Source of the DNA: Trichuris trichiura
Lineage: Eukaryota > Nematoda > Enoplea > Trichinellida > Trichuridae
NCBI GenBank assembly: GCA_037903355.1
Contig: JBAJFE010000004.1
Location: forward strand, 3,534,001-3,598,000
Direction of reading: 5' to 3'
DNA length: 64,000 nucleotides
The notes beneath the pieces were generated by a model. The model was not told the origin of the DNA. It saw nothing but the letters and a program-made list of their open reading frames with translations, and ran no database searches. Both the position numbers and the translations under genes were made by a program. Shown here in pieces: positions 22,872-35,700 of this stretch. Each line of letters starts with the position of its first letter. Position 1 is the first letter of the stretch.

Positions 22872-25146
22872 AGAAGATTCATCTACGCGTGTACGTGGCG
22901 CCTTGCAGAGGATAATATATCTTCAAATGGACTGACTGTTAAATAGATCGTTGTACATCACATCTGGAAGCAGTTATTCTTTTAGCAAACAGTTCCCTTA
23001 AGTTCAGCGTCTTAACCATCTGTCATCTATGTACAATCGAAGCGAAAATCTTGGAACAAATGCTTTAAGCCAGTCCAGTCTGCTATTCTTGTCAGAGTTT
23101 TCGTTTGAATAAAATTGTTTTGAAAAATTAAACTGGTATTCCATAAATATTCTTTTTGTTTTGGGGGAAATTCAGAAGGCAATTTTTACACGAAGCTAGT
23201 GGACTTGAACGTACGCTTGCCACGAGGCTAAATCTATGATCGTCTCGGTTTGGCGGCGCAGACTGAAGTCACTGGATATAGATGGATATAGAGAGGATTA
23301 ATGTTTGACAATTCGAACGACAAGGCGTAAATTAGCATACAGTAGAAATCGTCCCCCGAAAACATGCTGCAGAACAGCAAACTGGTTTGCGCATAAGAAT
23401 AAGCGACAGGAGCTATAGTTTCGTTTGCTTTAGCAATATTCATTCGTACCAAATTTTGAAGACAGCTTCTTTATTAGTTATTTAAAATTTTGTAATTTCG
23501 GTAAGCGTTGAAAGTTCAAAATAAAATTTTCGAAAAATGCAATGTTCATTAAGGACCAAGGCCGTATCTCATCAGTTCTAATTTTAGGGACCACGCGGAT
23601 CTCCCGAAAACTTTAGTAAATTCGGAAGTAAAAATAATAAATGCTGAGCCGTAATAAGCATCATGCAGTTTCGGGGGCCGTTAGCAAAGGCTAAATTTTT
23701 AAGATTTTTGAAAAAGGATAATAAAGTGTACGCTATACCGTACCATGAATTTTCATAATGGCGCTAAATATCGCATTTTTCCTACTGTTAAATAAGCTTA
23801 CAACAAACGGCGATTCATCTGCCACTTCTTTAACACTTACTTTGCCGTTAAAAATGAAGCAGTTTTATTACACCGAAAACTTTGCTTATCGATCATTTTC
23901 GGTTGTGCGTCAAAATTCAGTCTTTTGGGACGAAGCCGGTTTGCAACATAGTAATTATGAAAACCTCATGCAGAATCACAAGAGCAGTAAATGCTCGCTA
24001 GAAAACTAAGGATTACTGTAAATGAGTTCAAGGAAATCAGGTACTCTTTCTCCTGTCCCCAAATATAATTACGTAACGTGTGTATAAACGCGCGCTACAG
24101 TTCGTTTACCTAAAAACCATACGGAAAAGATAAAACTGTCCCAAAGGTGTAGCATAAATTCTAGTGCCATTACGATTCACCTTGTCTTTGAAAATGTGTT
24201 TCTCAAAATGGTTCGCCTTCCCTAGCCGTGGAAAACTACGCGCCAGCGTCAACCAAAAGCCTTTGACAGAGGGAAAAGCTACGATACAGATTGAGAACGT
24301 CTGCACATGCGGACCGCCCTTATGTTTTGCATAATATTTTCAGGCGGCAAAGTGTAAAATGCAAATAAAACGCATTAAAAAATAATAATCTGTTGGAGTA
24401 ACTTAAGTTTGCTTTTATACCTACGGATATCTCTGTGCATTTTGCATGCCCACAGAGCAGCCAGGGATAGCAACAAATCGTATTAAAGCGAAGCGCCCGC
24501 CACCGCCTTGGCTCTGCGTTGTGTACGTTGTTAGTATAGTTGCTTAATTCTTCGTGGATTGATGACAAGAAAAAAATTGTTCCTTGGTGTTTTTTGAAGG
24601 CTGGAGCACGTGCCTTGTTGGTAAAGCTCAATTCGCTGACCTAAAAATGGAACTTGCGAATTAGAATACGGTAGAAGAGGTGACATTGACGTGCCCAGGT
24701 TGAAAGAAAAGCTTCCCCATGTAGCTTTTTGAGGTCGTACGTTTCATTTAGAACCCAGCAGCAAATAAAAGTGTCTCTGAGATATAGTTTTCCGATGGAA
24801 TGCGGATTAGGCGTGGCGCTACAATTGAATATAGAAAATCAAGCAAATAATTTTAAAGCAGGAATCTCACTATGCCAAAACTATCTACTAAATGGTGCTC
24901 TTGGTAACGACAGAAAGTGCAACAGTAATTAGTATCACACTTGTTCGTTTACGCATGCTTCGTAGAGCAAAACTGTGTTCGAGAGCATCATGCTGAAAGT
25001 GGGTTCAGCTTGAATGGAATCAAAAGACGCAAATAGCAAATGGTTTAGCAGTTGCGTGGAGATTCAGCTTCGTAATGACCATTCTATGCCGCTTGAGTGA
25101 ACATGAAAATCATTTAACAGTATGTCAACGTAATGTAACTTTTTTA
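22872..25146. other. Intergenic; nothing recognised
   Basis: 2.3 kb with only short open frames (for example 23758-24009 plus and 24631-24320 minus) that resemble nothing I know. The stretch near 25146 is 3' UTR of the proteasome-activator gene. Confidence 0.5.
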
Positions 25147-26205
25147 TTACGCATTGATATTTGAGCATGCCGGTTGTTCCGCTTCTGGTTTGGCTTCATT
25201 TTCGGGAAAGTCAGTTCGGTTGCCTTCGATTTCAAACAGACTGAATTTTATAAAATCGAAAGTCAACGTGTACGTTTGCTGAACTGTCTGAAGGCGGGAA
25301 AGGCACGTTATAAATTCCTTGCGATCTAACCACTTCAATGTTTTCCACAAATCGCGAGACAACGGTTGCTTGGTCAGCATGCAAATAATTTTTGCTCTTT
25401 CCAAGTAGTAAACGCCTATCTGCCTGGAGCATTCCATCAAATCATCGTACGCTGCTGTGACAAAAATTTCCACAGCTTTAAACAAGTTGTATCGCACCTT
25501 AGACTGCTGAACTATGTCCGGCTTATGCAATCGCAACCAAACTTTTGTCTGGTTGAAGTCGCTGACAGCGCGGCACAGGAAGTTTCGCAGAATCATGTGA
25601 AACATTTCAATATCTATATTGTTCTCTATTACGCCGTTGTAAGAGCCAACCGGAATTGTCGTTCCCTTGAATCTTTGCGCCATATTAACAACATGCGGCT
25701 CCTCATTATCATGCTCCAACAATTCATTTACTATTTCGTCCACATTTTTGTCGGGTGCATCAGAAGTGGCTACGGTCGAGACGCTGTTCGACTGGCTCAC
25801 ATCTTTGCGTGAAGGTAAAGGGACTAAAATCAGCCATGCTTTGAATCTTTTGCAAATGATTTGGTCATTCATAGCACTCATTGGTACTTGTTCAATGATC
25901 GGACTTGAAGTTATCGATTCGATCATGCTTCTCACTTCCAGTGCCATCGCCGGAAAATGGTTCGCAATGTAAGACCTGTATTTCTCTTTGAAACGTTTCA
26001 CAAATTCAGCTTCCTTCGGTGAGTCTTCAAGTGGCGGAGTCAGCAAGACAGGAGACGTCTCTAGGCTACGATCTTCCATAACAAAAGACGCTCCGTTGAA
26101 ACTAGCAATGCAGCATAACAATTTGCTGTAGTTTTTACGCCCCAAAGCAGCTATGAGCAACAAACAGTCCTCCTCTGTAACAGACAAAAATAGACGCCAT
26201 AACAT
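25147..26205 (-). CDS. Proteasome activator, PA28-gamma (REG/PSME3) family
   Basis: A 352-codon uninterrupted frame. PA28 proteins form heptameric caps on the 20S proteasome and stimulate ATP-independent peptide hydrolysis, PA28-gamma in the nucleus. The N-terminal helix matches the family (FKEKYRSYIANHFPAMALEV, about residues 72-91). The C-terminal four-helix part runs from GTTIPVGSYNG (about 180) through KVWLRLHKPDI and YYLERAKIICML to a Tyr-Thr-Leu helix near 320. The insert between helices 1 and 2 is long and acidic. After the last helix comes a roughly 25-residue Glu/Pro tail ending SNINA, whereas PA28 proteins normally end just past the helix. Residue 43 (Met, codon 26079-26077) is an alternative and perhaps better start, because the first 42 residues have no family match. 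Divergent from the EHD gene, 460 bp away. Confidence 0.75.
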   Translation of the reverse strand: MLWRLFLSVTEEDCLLLIAALGRKNYSKLLCCIASFNGASFVMEDRSLETSPVLLTPPLEDSPKEAEFVKRFKEKYRSYIANHFPAMALEVRSMIESITSSPIIEQVPMSAMNDQIICKRFKAWLILVPLPSRKDVSQSNSVSTVATSDAPDKNVDEIVNELLEHDNEEPHVVNMAQRFKGTTIPVGSYNGVIENNIDIEMFHMILRNFLCRAVSDFNQTKVWLRLHKPDIVQQSKVRYNLFKAVEIFVTAAYDDLMECSRQIGVYYLERAKIICMLTKQPLSRDLWKTLKWLDRKEFITCLSRLQTVQQTYTLTFDFIKFSLFEIEGNRTDFPENEAKPEAEQPACSNINA

Positions 26206-26665
26206 CGACGGGAATTTTAATTCACTGACTGTTCATTCAACTAGCGTGCTGATGACTTCAAAATGCTTATCAATGAAATGTAAATTTCAAGGTACACTAT
26301 GAAACGTACCCCGGTCAGTAGCAGAGACAAAATTTCACCTGCAACGTAATTTAACTTTACTGCTAATTTAGTAACAGATGCGCAATTGAGGTATTAGTAC
26401 TATCATTGCATTTATATGCAAATTAATGTACTTCCCAACCTGTAACGCAGTGCAACTTGCTTACTGGTGCGTAGGAGCCTATAGGAAAACTTGCAGCTTG
26501 TCAATAGGAACTTGAAAATCATTTATTACTGTTCACAAAATTTTAAACTCGTCTTTAAACTTCTTCACGGCGGCCAGTGCATCTGTAAGCAGAGAAAATT
26601 ACTCTGGGCACTATTGCCATGCTGCTTCGCGCAGTGCGGCTGCGGAAGCGCGTTAGGAGGCAACA
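26206..26665. other. Divergent promoter region, PA28 and EHD genes
   Basis: 460 bp between the two divergent start codons. No distinct motif recognised. Confidence 0.4.
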
Positions 26666-28657
26666 ATGGGTGCAAAACAAGCGAAACCGTTAGAAAGGAA
26701 GGAACATGCGTTGCCTGAACTCACACCACAGTCTATGCCTGAAGCCCTACGACTCTACTACAAGGCAAAAGTTCTACCAACGGAGTTGCTACTTTCGTAC
26801 GATGTCTTTTGCTCACCTCCCTTGTTGGACGCAGAGTTCACCTGCTCTCCGGCTGTACTGGTTGTTGGCGAGTATTCAGTGGGAAAGACAACAATGATAA
26901 ACCACTTCTTAAACATGGAATACCTCAGTTCGAGAACTGGTCCAGAGCCGACCACGGACACTTTTTGCATTCTTTCTTATGGACCTGATCATTGCCAACT
27001 TCCAGCTACGACAATGATAAATGACTTGAAGTTCCCCTATCAAGGTAGGTTAACGTACATACACACAGTGATGGTAACATCTAATAGACATCTGGTATTT
27101 TAAGGGCTCAGCCGATTTGGTCAAGCATTGTTAAACAGATGCTTCACCATCACATGTCCTTGTCCGCTTCTCCGCCATATAAGTATCATAGATACGCCTG
27201 GAATACTGACGGGAGAAAGGCAAACGAAAAGCAGACCTTATGACTACGACTTGGTCCTGCAATATTTTGCGGAAAAGGTGGACTGCATACTTTTCATGTT
27301 CGACGTTCTCAAGGTAGATATGGGTGAAGAGGTAAAGCGGATACTGCTAAACCTCCAGGCGTTTGAGGAGAAGATCCTGGTAGGGTGCAAAGAACCTTAG
27401 GCCTGAATTTGACAGTGAATTTACAGATTGTTCTAAACAAGTCGGATATGTGCGACTCGATGACGTTCAACCGCGTCAAGGGATCGCTAACATGGACCTT
27501 GAGTCGTATACTACAGACGGTTGAGGTGCCACGAATCTATTGCGGTACCTTCTGGGATCAACCTATGCAAAGTTTGGACAATCGCGAACTGCTCGAGCAG
27601 GATACTCGCGATTTGTGCAAGGAGTTGCGTTCGCTAACCTACAGCATACACGTTCGCCGTCTGATCGAAGTGACCCAGAGGGCGATCCATGTAAGAGCTG
27701 AAAAACAATTAAAAACAGTACTCATTTCCTAAACTTGGCTTCTTACAGGCACGCATGTTCGCTTTGATATCCAATGAGCTGCATGCCAGATATCCACCCT
27801 TCTGCTTCAATCTGTTAAAGCAACGCATAGCAACGTGTTTATCGGAAGAGATTTATCCTGAAGTGATTAGAAGGTACAAGCTAAGCCCTACGGACTTGCC
27901 GCCTATTCCCGCAATGCAACAACTGCTCAGCGGTGGGCAAGATGGAACCCTGCCGGAAATAGAAGAAAGCGCCGTTCAAGACTTGGAAGACTTCTTAAAT
28001 ATAGACGTCCCGCGTTTTCTGAACGTTATCCCTCCTGAAGGATCGGTTAGTGATACGAAAGGAATAAAGGCATTTTTGTGGAACGAATTCTTCTTGCAGA
28101 TTCCAGCCAACTATGGACGACTTGCCGACTCAACGTTGTACGCACAGTCAGAGAAGTTCGACTGGTGCGCCGCTGACGAGGCTGCAGAAAAGCATGGTTG
28201 GAGAAAGGAATTTCAAAAGCTGAAACCTTTGGACGGTCGCGTGGGTCCTGAGCAGGTTACTGCGATGATGGAAGGCTCCGGACTGAGCCGTCCGATGTTA
28301 GACCAAATATGGCGTCTTGCCGATGATGATGGTGACGACTTGATAAACGAAGATGAATACTGCCTCATTAAATTCCTTCTAAAACGTACAGTCGAAGGGC
28401 ACAGTATTCCGGACGAGTTGGATCATCGGGCCAAGCCACCAAGGACGCATGTGTCGAGGCACTGCCTTGAACTGGAACGCAATCGGAAAATGGCGGAAAA
28501 CAATCCACCTAAAAGCGAACCGTTTCCATGGCGATTTGAGCACGATCCTCGTAAATGGGACTTTGACAGAAAGGAAGATCCCGAAAACATTCGCATGAGG
28601 GAACAAACGAAAGACATCCTAAGAAACCTAAGGGACCGGCTGGGCGATGGAAAATGA
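26666..28657 (+). CDS. EHD-family dynamin-like ATPase (RME-1/EHD type)
   Basis: Four exons (26666-27044, 27105-27379, 27427-27690, 27749-28657) join in frame to 608 residues; EHD proteins are about 535. They bind ATP, oligomerise on membranes and drive endocytic recycling. The nucleotide-binding motifs are complete: P-loop GEYSVGKT (68-75), EPTTD (in GPEPTTDTF), DTPG (156-159) and NKSD (222-225). A helical domain follows. The C-terminal EH domain has KFDWCAADEAA, then an EF-hand loop DDDGDDLINEDEY. Two features depart from the family. The N terminus, MGAKQAKP, could be N-myristoylated. An extra basic and acidic tail of about 70 residues follows the EH domain. Overall sequence is rather divergent, so it may be a second EHD class rather than the RME-1 orthologue. 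Confidence 0.88.
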
Positions 28658-29617
28658 ACTTGTGTAAGCAGATTTACTAAGACGGAAACTTTTGGTGGTG
28701 AAGTCTGGCTATCTTCCCCAAAAAAGACCCTAAATATGCAAGAAGCACAGGATACTACGCATAATTTTATTATTCAAAGCAGAAAAGCAGTTCTTTAATA
28801 ACCTAACATTGGCATATTGTAATCTGACAATGGACAACAACAGATCAGTCACCCTCGATGCAATGGCCCTATTGGTAACAGCCAAAAAAGATAAATTTTT
28901 AAAATTTTAGTTTTCAGATCATCTACGAAAAAGGCAAAGTTGTTAAGAGAAAAGATTGTAACACAAAAAATAAAGGTTTGCTATGTTGACAAATAGTTGC
29001 GGGTGCTCGGAAGAATTCAAGAACTGACTTGTCTTCAGCTAGTTTAGCTTCTCATTCTGCATTTTAAATATTGCGTATTTGAGACAGAGGGTGAAGCAAC
29101 GGGTACATATCTCTCAGCCGGAAAATAAGGTGACAGTAACTTAAGAGGTCAAAAATCTGATCAGTAAGTGAAGGCTGAAAACGTCGCTTATCACTGTGCA
29201 GCATGAACAGTACGCGACCATACCGCAGCTGAATGAGCAGTAGACAGTAATTAATAATTCGAGCATAGCTAAACAAAGATAAGTAAACAAATTACTCACA
29301 GTGACACATGAAGACTAAGCGGTGAACTGCGCAAATTAAAATCAGCGTGCATCATTGTAATGAAAAAAGTCGGCTTGTGCAATATGCATACCAGCATATA
29401 CTAGAAAAAGGAAATGAAAATTCAATGAAAGAATCATCCTCTACAGGACAGCCTATCCTTCGCCAAAAAATATTGAGAAAACAAAGTGCTACATTCCGTC
29501 GCAAAACCAACGCGCTGAAATTAATTGGAAAAATCAGTTCTCCGTATAATTACAATGTATCAAGTGTGGCAAATTCCTTTGGATTGCACAGCAGAGTTAT
29601 TTAACTTACCAAGTGGT
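28658..29617. other. Intergenic; nothing recognised
   Basis: 3' UTR of the EHD gene (candidate AATAAA near 28970) and an AT-rich spacer. A short open frame at 29347-29604 has no recognisable features. Confidence 0.45.
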
Positions 29618-29710
29618 GACAGCTGCAAATCAAGGCGTTAAAATTGGATTTTCAACAGTATATATACTGTGGAAAATCTCAAAAGAAGACGTGGAAAAAC
29701 TTGCATAACC
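29618..29710 (+). promoter_or_regulatory. Core promoter of micro-exon gene A, TATA palindrome
   Basis: The perfect 16-bp palindrome ACAGTATATATACTGT lies at 29655-29670, 40 bp before the start codon. It is preceded by GACAGCTGCAAAT (about 29618). The same arrangement, CAGCTGCGAAT and then GTATATATAC, precedes the paralogue at 39933. The GTATATATAC core presumably serves as the TATA element. Confidence 0.6.
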
Positions 29711-32700
29711 ATGCGATTATTGCACATTTTCATTGCATTCTCTATCGGTAAGTACAATTTCATCATTATCATTGAGCTCACCTAAGGCCTTAGTCGAAGC
29801 AAAAGTAAAAGTAATGATTATAAGAAGAAAACTTCTTTAAAAAAAGAAATCAAAACCACTATTAAACAGTTCATACCAAACTATAAGATCATGACAACGA
29901 AGTTGCCACGGCTGGGTACTTTAACGATTTTAAAAAGTTTTTGTTTGTGAAACTTATCTGATATAAAACACAAGGATGGCATTGTAAGGTGTGAGAAAAC
30001 GTGCCGACTCGTCCCGTCTTAATGGAACAAAGAGCCTGCTTAAAATAATTAGTGATTAAGGATAGAACGCTTTATAAAAGGAGTATAGAATAAGGATGTG
30101 CCTTTCCATTCAGAAAACAAAGCGGCATAAAATCTGAGCTTTTCAGACTTCTGACTTTCACGTCTAATATTCAACTTAAAGAACTGAGATAAGCGTTATC
30201 GTTTATCTCAGCGTATTACGTAGAACCTGATCGTAGTATAATAAACGCCAATGTTTGAAAATATGAAGCTGTATTTATCTGTAATACCAAAACTGTAATA
30301 ACATCTTAAGGTGTATTAATGATATCGCGTAAAATAAGGGAACAAAGGCTTTGAAGCAGAAAAACGTTTCTCGTTCAGGACAAATATATTAACAAAAAAA
30401 GAAACAACTCGAAAACTGGGTTGGAAAAACTTCAAAGTGCAGAGAGTACACATTCCTGCTAAACGTTATTATGAAAAACATATTAATGGCTTCATTCTTC
30501 CATATAGAAAATACATTTTCAAAAAATCTAAAAAAGCTATAGACCTATTTGATTCCAGCAGTTAATCATTAAATAGCAAAACGCAGAAATTACAAAAGTA
30601 ACAGTATAATAACAAGCTAATGAACAAAGAGCACTTTATTTCACCGCTGACGGCGGGTGACGATGACCAACTGAAAACCTCGGGTTATCAGAATTGAGTA
30701 GTGAAAAGGATAAATATATAATAAAAGGTGTTGCCATGAAAACCTACGGAATCTTTAAAAATAATTTTTTCTTCAATGTCCACAAACTCAAAATTGAGAT
30801 GGAAAGATTGAGCAAACGAAGACTCAATCGCACCACTATTCCTGCAACCAATCGCTCCCGGATAACATTTCATAACTTACAACTGCGAACACGTTTCTAC
30901 ACTTCACGCGGTTATTAAACTTCGCGCAAAAGCAAAGGCCGACTTAAGAAGCAATAATAAAACAACCAACACAAATAATGGACTTTAGAAGGTATGAACA
31001 TATATTAATCATCCACAAATAAATCGGTCACTTACAAAGAAAATAATAGTAAGAAATGTTAGATGAAAAGGTATCACGAACAAAATTTTAATAATAACAT
31101 AAATAAAAGTTAAACTTCGACGCAAACAGAAAATAAAAAACCTAGCAGCATAATTAACAGGAAGCTGACTTAGTTCAGACGTAACTACGTAACTGGACAG
31201 AACTGTTTTATGTTCAGCTCTAGCGAGGATTTCATACGCAAGGCCAATATCGCAAGAAGACACTGGAGAACAAAAAGAAGTAAAAGTACCTACCACTGCT
31301 GAAGTTACAACTGAAGGACAAGAACAGAAAAGCACTAACTTAGAAGTTAAGGAAGGCTCGGAAACTAATGACGAACAGGTGACATACAGACGCAACGAAG
31401 CAGCTATATTAACTTCTTATGACCATCTGCAACAGAAAGCAACAGAACAACCTGAACAAAATGACGATAAAGAACCAGAAAAGGTATGCATTCAAACAAC
31501 ACGTTTTTATCGAAGGAAAAATATGGTCACGTAGCAGCCAAGCGGGGAACAACTAGAAAACCAGCAAGAAAAGAAGGACGAGACAGAGACAGTACGCGAA
31601 CACATGTAGTCAAACATGCTCTAAGAACCTTTCAAAAATCACAGGAAAACCCAGAAAACGAAAATACAAACCAAAAGGAAGAAAAGGAAGAAGAAAATGT
31701 TGAGGTTCGCGAAAACCGTTGTTAAGACGACAAGCTTTGATCACCACCATTCCTTAAGCAACCAAACTCAGAAAAAGTTGAAGAGGGGCAGACAAAACCA
31801 GAGGAACTTGTGCAAGAAGTAACGGAAGAACCCAAAGTATAGATGAAAATTGTATGAATTTATGGAAAGTAATTACTTCGGATGCAGGATACGCCAACTG
31901 AACCAACGGAACAGGAAAACCAAAACGATGAAGAAAAACAGACACAGGTACTTGAAATACATGCAATAATCTACGCGATAAGAACTCTTCAACAATAGCA
32001 GGACGGTGAGGTAAAGGAAGAAGCAGATCAAGAGGAGAAAAAAGAAGAAGAAAAGGCTGAGGTTCGCGAAAACCGTTATTAAGATGACAAGCATTGATCA
32101 CTACCATTTCTTAAGGAAGAAAAATCAGAAAATCCTGAAGAGCAGACAACACTAGATGAACCTGGAGAAGAAAAAGTGACGCAAGAGCCGGAAGTAGAGA
32201 TGGAAGTCATATGCATTTATCAAAATAATTATTACAAACGCAGAATAAGCAAACTGAAGACACAGAAAAAGAAAAAGACAACGAAGAAACCCAGCCACCG
32301 GTACGCGAATACATGTGATCATCTATACGATAAGAACATTTCAACAATAGCAGGAAGAAGAGGTAAAGAAAGAAACAAGTCAAGAGGAGGAGAAGGAAAA
32401 AGAAAAGGTTGAGGTACGCAAAAACGGTTACTAAAACGAGAAGCAATGATCACTACCACTTCTTAAGGAACCAAAACAAGAAAAACCTGAAGAGGAAGAA
32501 AACGTGACGGAAGCACCTCAAGTATAGATGGAAATTATATGAATTTATGGAAAGTAATTACTTCGGATGCAGGATACGCCAACTGAACCAACGGAACAGG
32601 AAAACCAAAACGATGAAGAAAAACAGACACAGGTACTTGAAATACATGCAATAATCTACGCGATAAGAACTCTTCAACAATAGCAGGACGGTGAGGTAAA

Positions 32701-35700
32701 GGAAGAAGCAGATCAAGAGGAGAAAAAGGAAGAAGAAAAGGCTGAGGTTCGCGAAAACCGTTATTAAGATGACAAGCATTGATCACTACCATTTCTTAAG
32801 GAAGAAAAATCAGAAAATCCTGAAGAGGAGCAGACAACACTAAATGAACCTGGAGAAGAAAAAGTGACGCAAGAGCCGGAAGTATAGATGGAAGTCATAT
32901 GCATTTATCAAAGTAATTATTACAAACGCAGAATAAGCAAACTGAAGACACAGAAAAAGAAAAAGACAACGAAGAAACCCAGCCACCGGTACCCGAATAC
33001 ATGTGATCATCTATACGATAAGAACATTTCAACAATAGCAGGAGGAAGAGGTAAAGGAAGAAACAAGTCAAGAGGAGAAGGAAAAAGAAAAGGTTGAGGT
33101 ACGCAAAAACGGTTACTAAAACGAGAAGCAATGATTACTACCACTTCTTAAGGAACCAAGACTAGAAAACCCTGAAGAGGAAGAAAACGTGACGGAAGCA
33201 CCTCAAGTATAGATGGAAATTATATGAACACATGGAAGGTAACTATTACAAATGCAGGAAACACCAGAGGAACAAAAGGAAAACGAAAAAGACGGCCAAG
33301 AAAAACAGACACAGGTACGTGGATACACGCAATCATCTACGCGATAAGAACTCTTCAACAATAACAGGAGGAAGGGGTAAAGGAAGAAGCAAATCAAGAA
33401 GAGAAGGAAGAAGAAAAGGTTGAGGTTTGCGAAAACCGTTATTAAGACGACAAGCATTGATCACTACCATTTCTTAAGGAACAAAAAGAAGGAGAACGTG
33501 AAGAGGAGCAAACAAACCCAGATGAACCTGTGGAAGAAACGGTGACGGAAGAGCCCAAAGTATAAATGGAAATTATCTGCACATATTGAAAGTAATTATT
33601 ACAAATGCAGAATACGCCAGATGAACAACCGGAAAAGGAAAACGAAAACGACGGAGAAAAACAGCCATTGGTACGTGAATACACGCAATGATCTACGCAA
33701 TAAGAACTTTTCAACAATAACAGGGAGAGGTAAAGGAAGAAACAGGGGAAGAGAAGGAAGAAGAAAAGGTTGAGGTACACGAAAACGGTTACTAAAACGA
33801 GAAGCAATGATCATTACCACTTCTTAAGGAACCAAAACAAGAAAAACCTGAAGAGGAAGAAAACGTGACGGAAGCACCTCAAGTATAGATGGAAATTATA
33901 CGAACATATGGAAAGTAACTATTACAAATGCAGGAGACACCAGAGGAACAAAAGGAAACCGAAAAAGACAGCCAAGAAAAACAGACACAGGTACGTGAAT
34001 ACACGCAATCATCTACGCGATAAGAACACTTCAACAATAACAGGAGGAAGGGGTAAAGGAAGAAGCAAATCAAGAAGAGAAGGAAGAAGAAAAAGTTGAA
34101 GTTCGCGAAAACCGTTATTAAGACGACAACCATTGATCACTACCGTTTCTTAAGGGAGAAAAACCAGAAAAAAGTGAAGAGAAGCAGACACCACTAGATG
34201 AACCTGAGGAAGAAAAAGTGACGAAAGAGCCAGAAGTATAGATGGAAGTCATATGCATTTATCAAAAATAATTATTACAAATGCAGAATACGCAAACTCA
34301 AGAAACAGAAAAAGAAACGAAAGCCGAAGAAAAGCCAGCGGTACTTGAACATATGCAATTGCGTTAGCAGTAAGAGCTCTTTAACAATAATAGGATGAAC
34401 TAAAAGAAGAAGATCCAAACCAAGGGCAGGAAGAGAAAGAAGAAAATGATGAGGTATGCAGAAACCGTTACCAAAACGAGAAACAATGGTGACTGCGATT
34501 TGTTAAGGAACAACAGGAAGGAAAGGTCGAAGAAGTACGTGATATTTACAGGCAAAAGGGAATTAACCTTCTCTGCCATACGTAGGCAAAACCAGAAGGG
34601 CAATCTGATTCTGACGATGCAAACGTGAGATGAACCCCTAAAACTCGGAACAATGACTGACTATTCAATAATCGTTGCAGAAACAGTCAGTAAAAGAAGG
34701 AGAACAAGAAGAAGAAAAGAAAGAAACTGAAGGAGAGGTATGCAGGATTTATTAAGCTTCAGTGTGATCAAAGCGAATCAAAAATAATAACAGGAGGAAC
34801 CAAAAGAAACCCCGACTCCAGCAGATGAGCAGAATGAAGAACAAAAGGAGGTACGTAAGCGAAGGTTTAATGCTGACTGCTAGCTGGCACAATCCCATAC
34901 GTACAGGAGGCACAAGAGGAAACGACACTAGAAGATGAGAAACCAAAAGTATTCACTTTGTTACAGCATGAAGAATAACAAATATAAAACTTGAACTGTA
35001 GGAAGAGGAACCAGCAACACAAGACAATGAACAACCACAGCAAGAGCAGGTATACAAAACCTTTTTACTTGCACACGTTGAACCGTTTTAACAACACAAT
35101 CCTTATCAAACGGCAAACCGTGAACATGGACAATAACAAAGCTAATGGTATTCACATTAGTTAAATATTATTGTTTCTTTTAGGAACCAGAAAAAGAGGA
35201 AAAAACTGACGAAACAAAAGACAGCGGCAAGGACGAACAGGTAAGAAGACCGCGTGCATTCACGTATATGAACAACAGTTCAGAAATCACAAGAGAAAGA
35301 GGAAATTAAAGAAGAAGGTCACCAGGTAAACGTCTGCACTCACATACCTTAAGCTTTAACAAATACTAAATGAACAGCAGGGTGAAACTTCAGAAAAACC
35401 TCCAATCGAAGAGGAATACGAAGAGGAAAAGGTATGAAATGCGTTTTGCTTGCTTAGGTTGAAAGACGTTAACACCAACATATGAACAGATTCATATACC
35501 AGAAGATGAGCAAAGGGTAAAGAATACGTCTTTATATATGCCATATAGTTTCCATTCTTGTTCATAGGAACCAGCGAAAGAGGAAGAAACCGAAAATTTA
35601 GAAAACAACGGTGAAGATGCAACGGTATGACATGCAGATCAGTTCGCATTTGCCAACAGTTTTTAAGACACCGGTACCACAAGAGCAAACAGGCGAAGAT

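Noticed and set aside
31009..34133. Many overlapping Leu/Phe/Ser-rich open frames on the minus strand (for example 31395-31009, 32107-31754)
   Set aside because: They are the antisense reading of GAA/AAG-rich micro-exons and their introns; they repeat with the cassette and show no family similarity.
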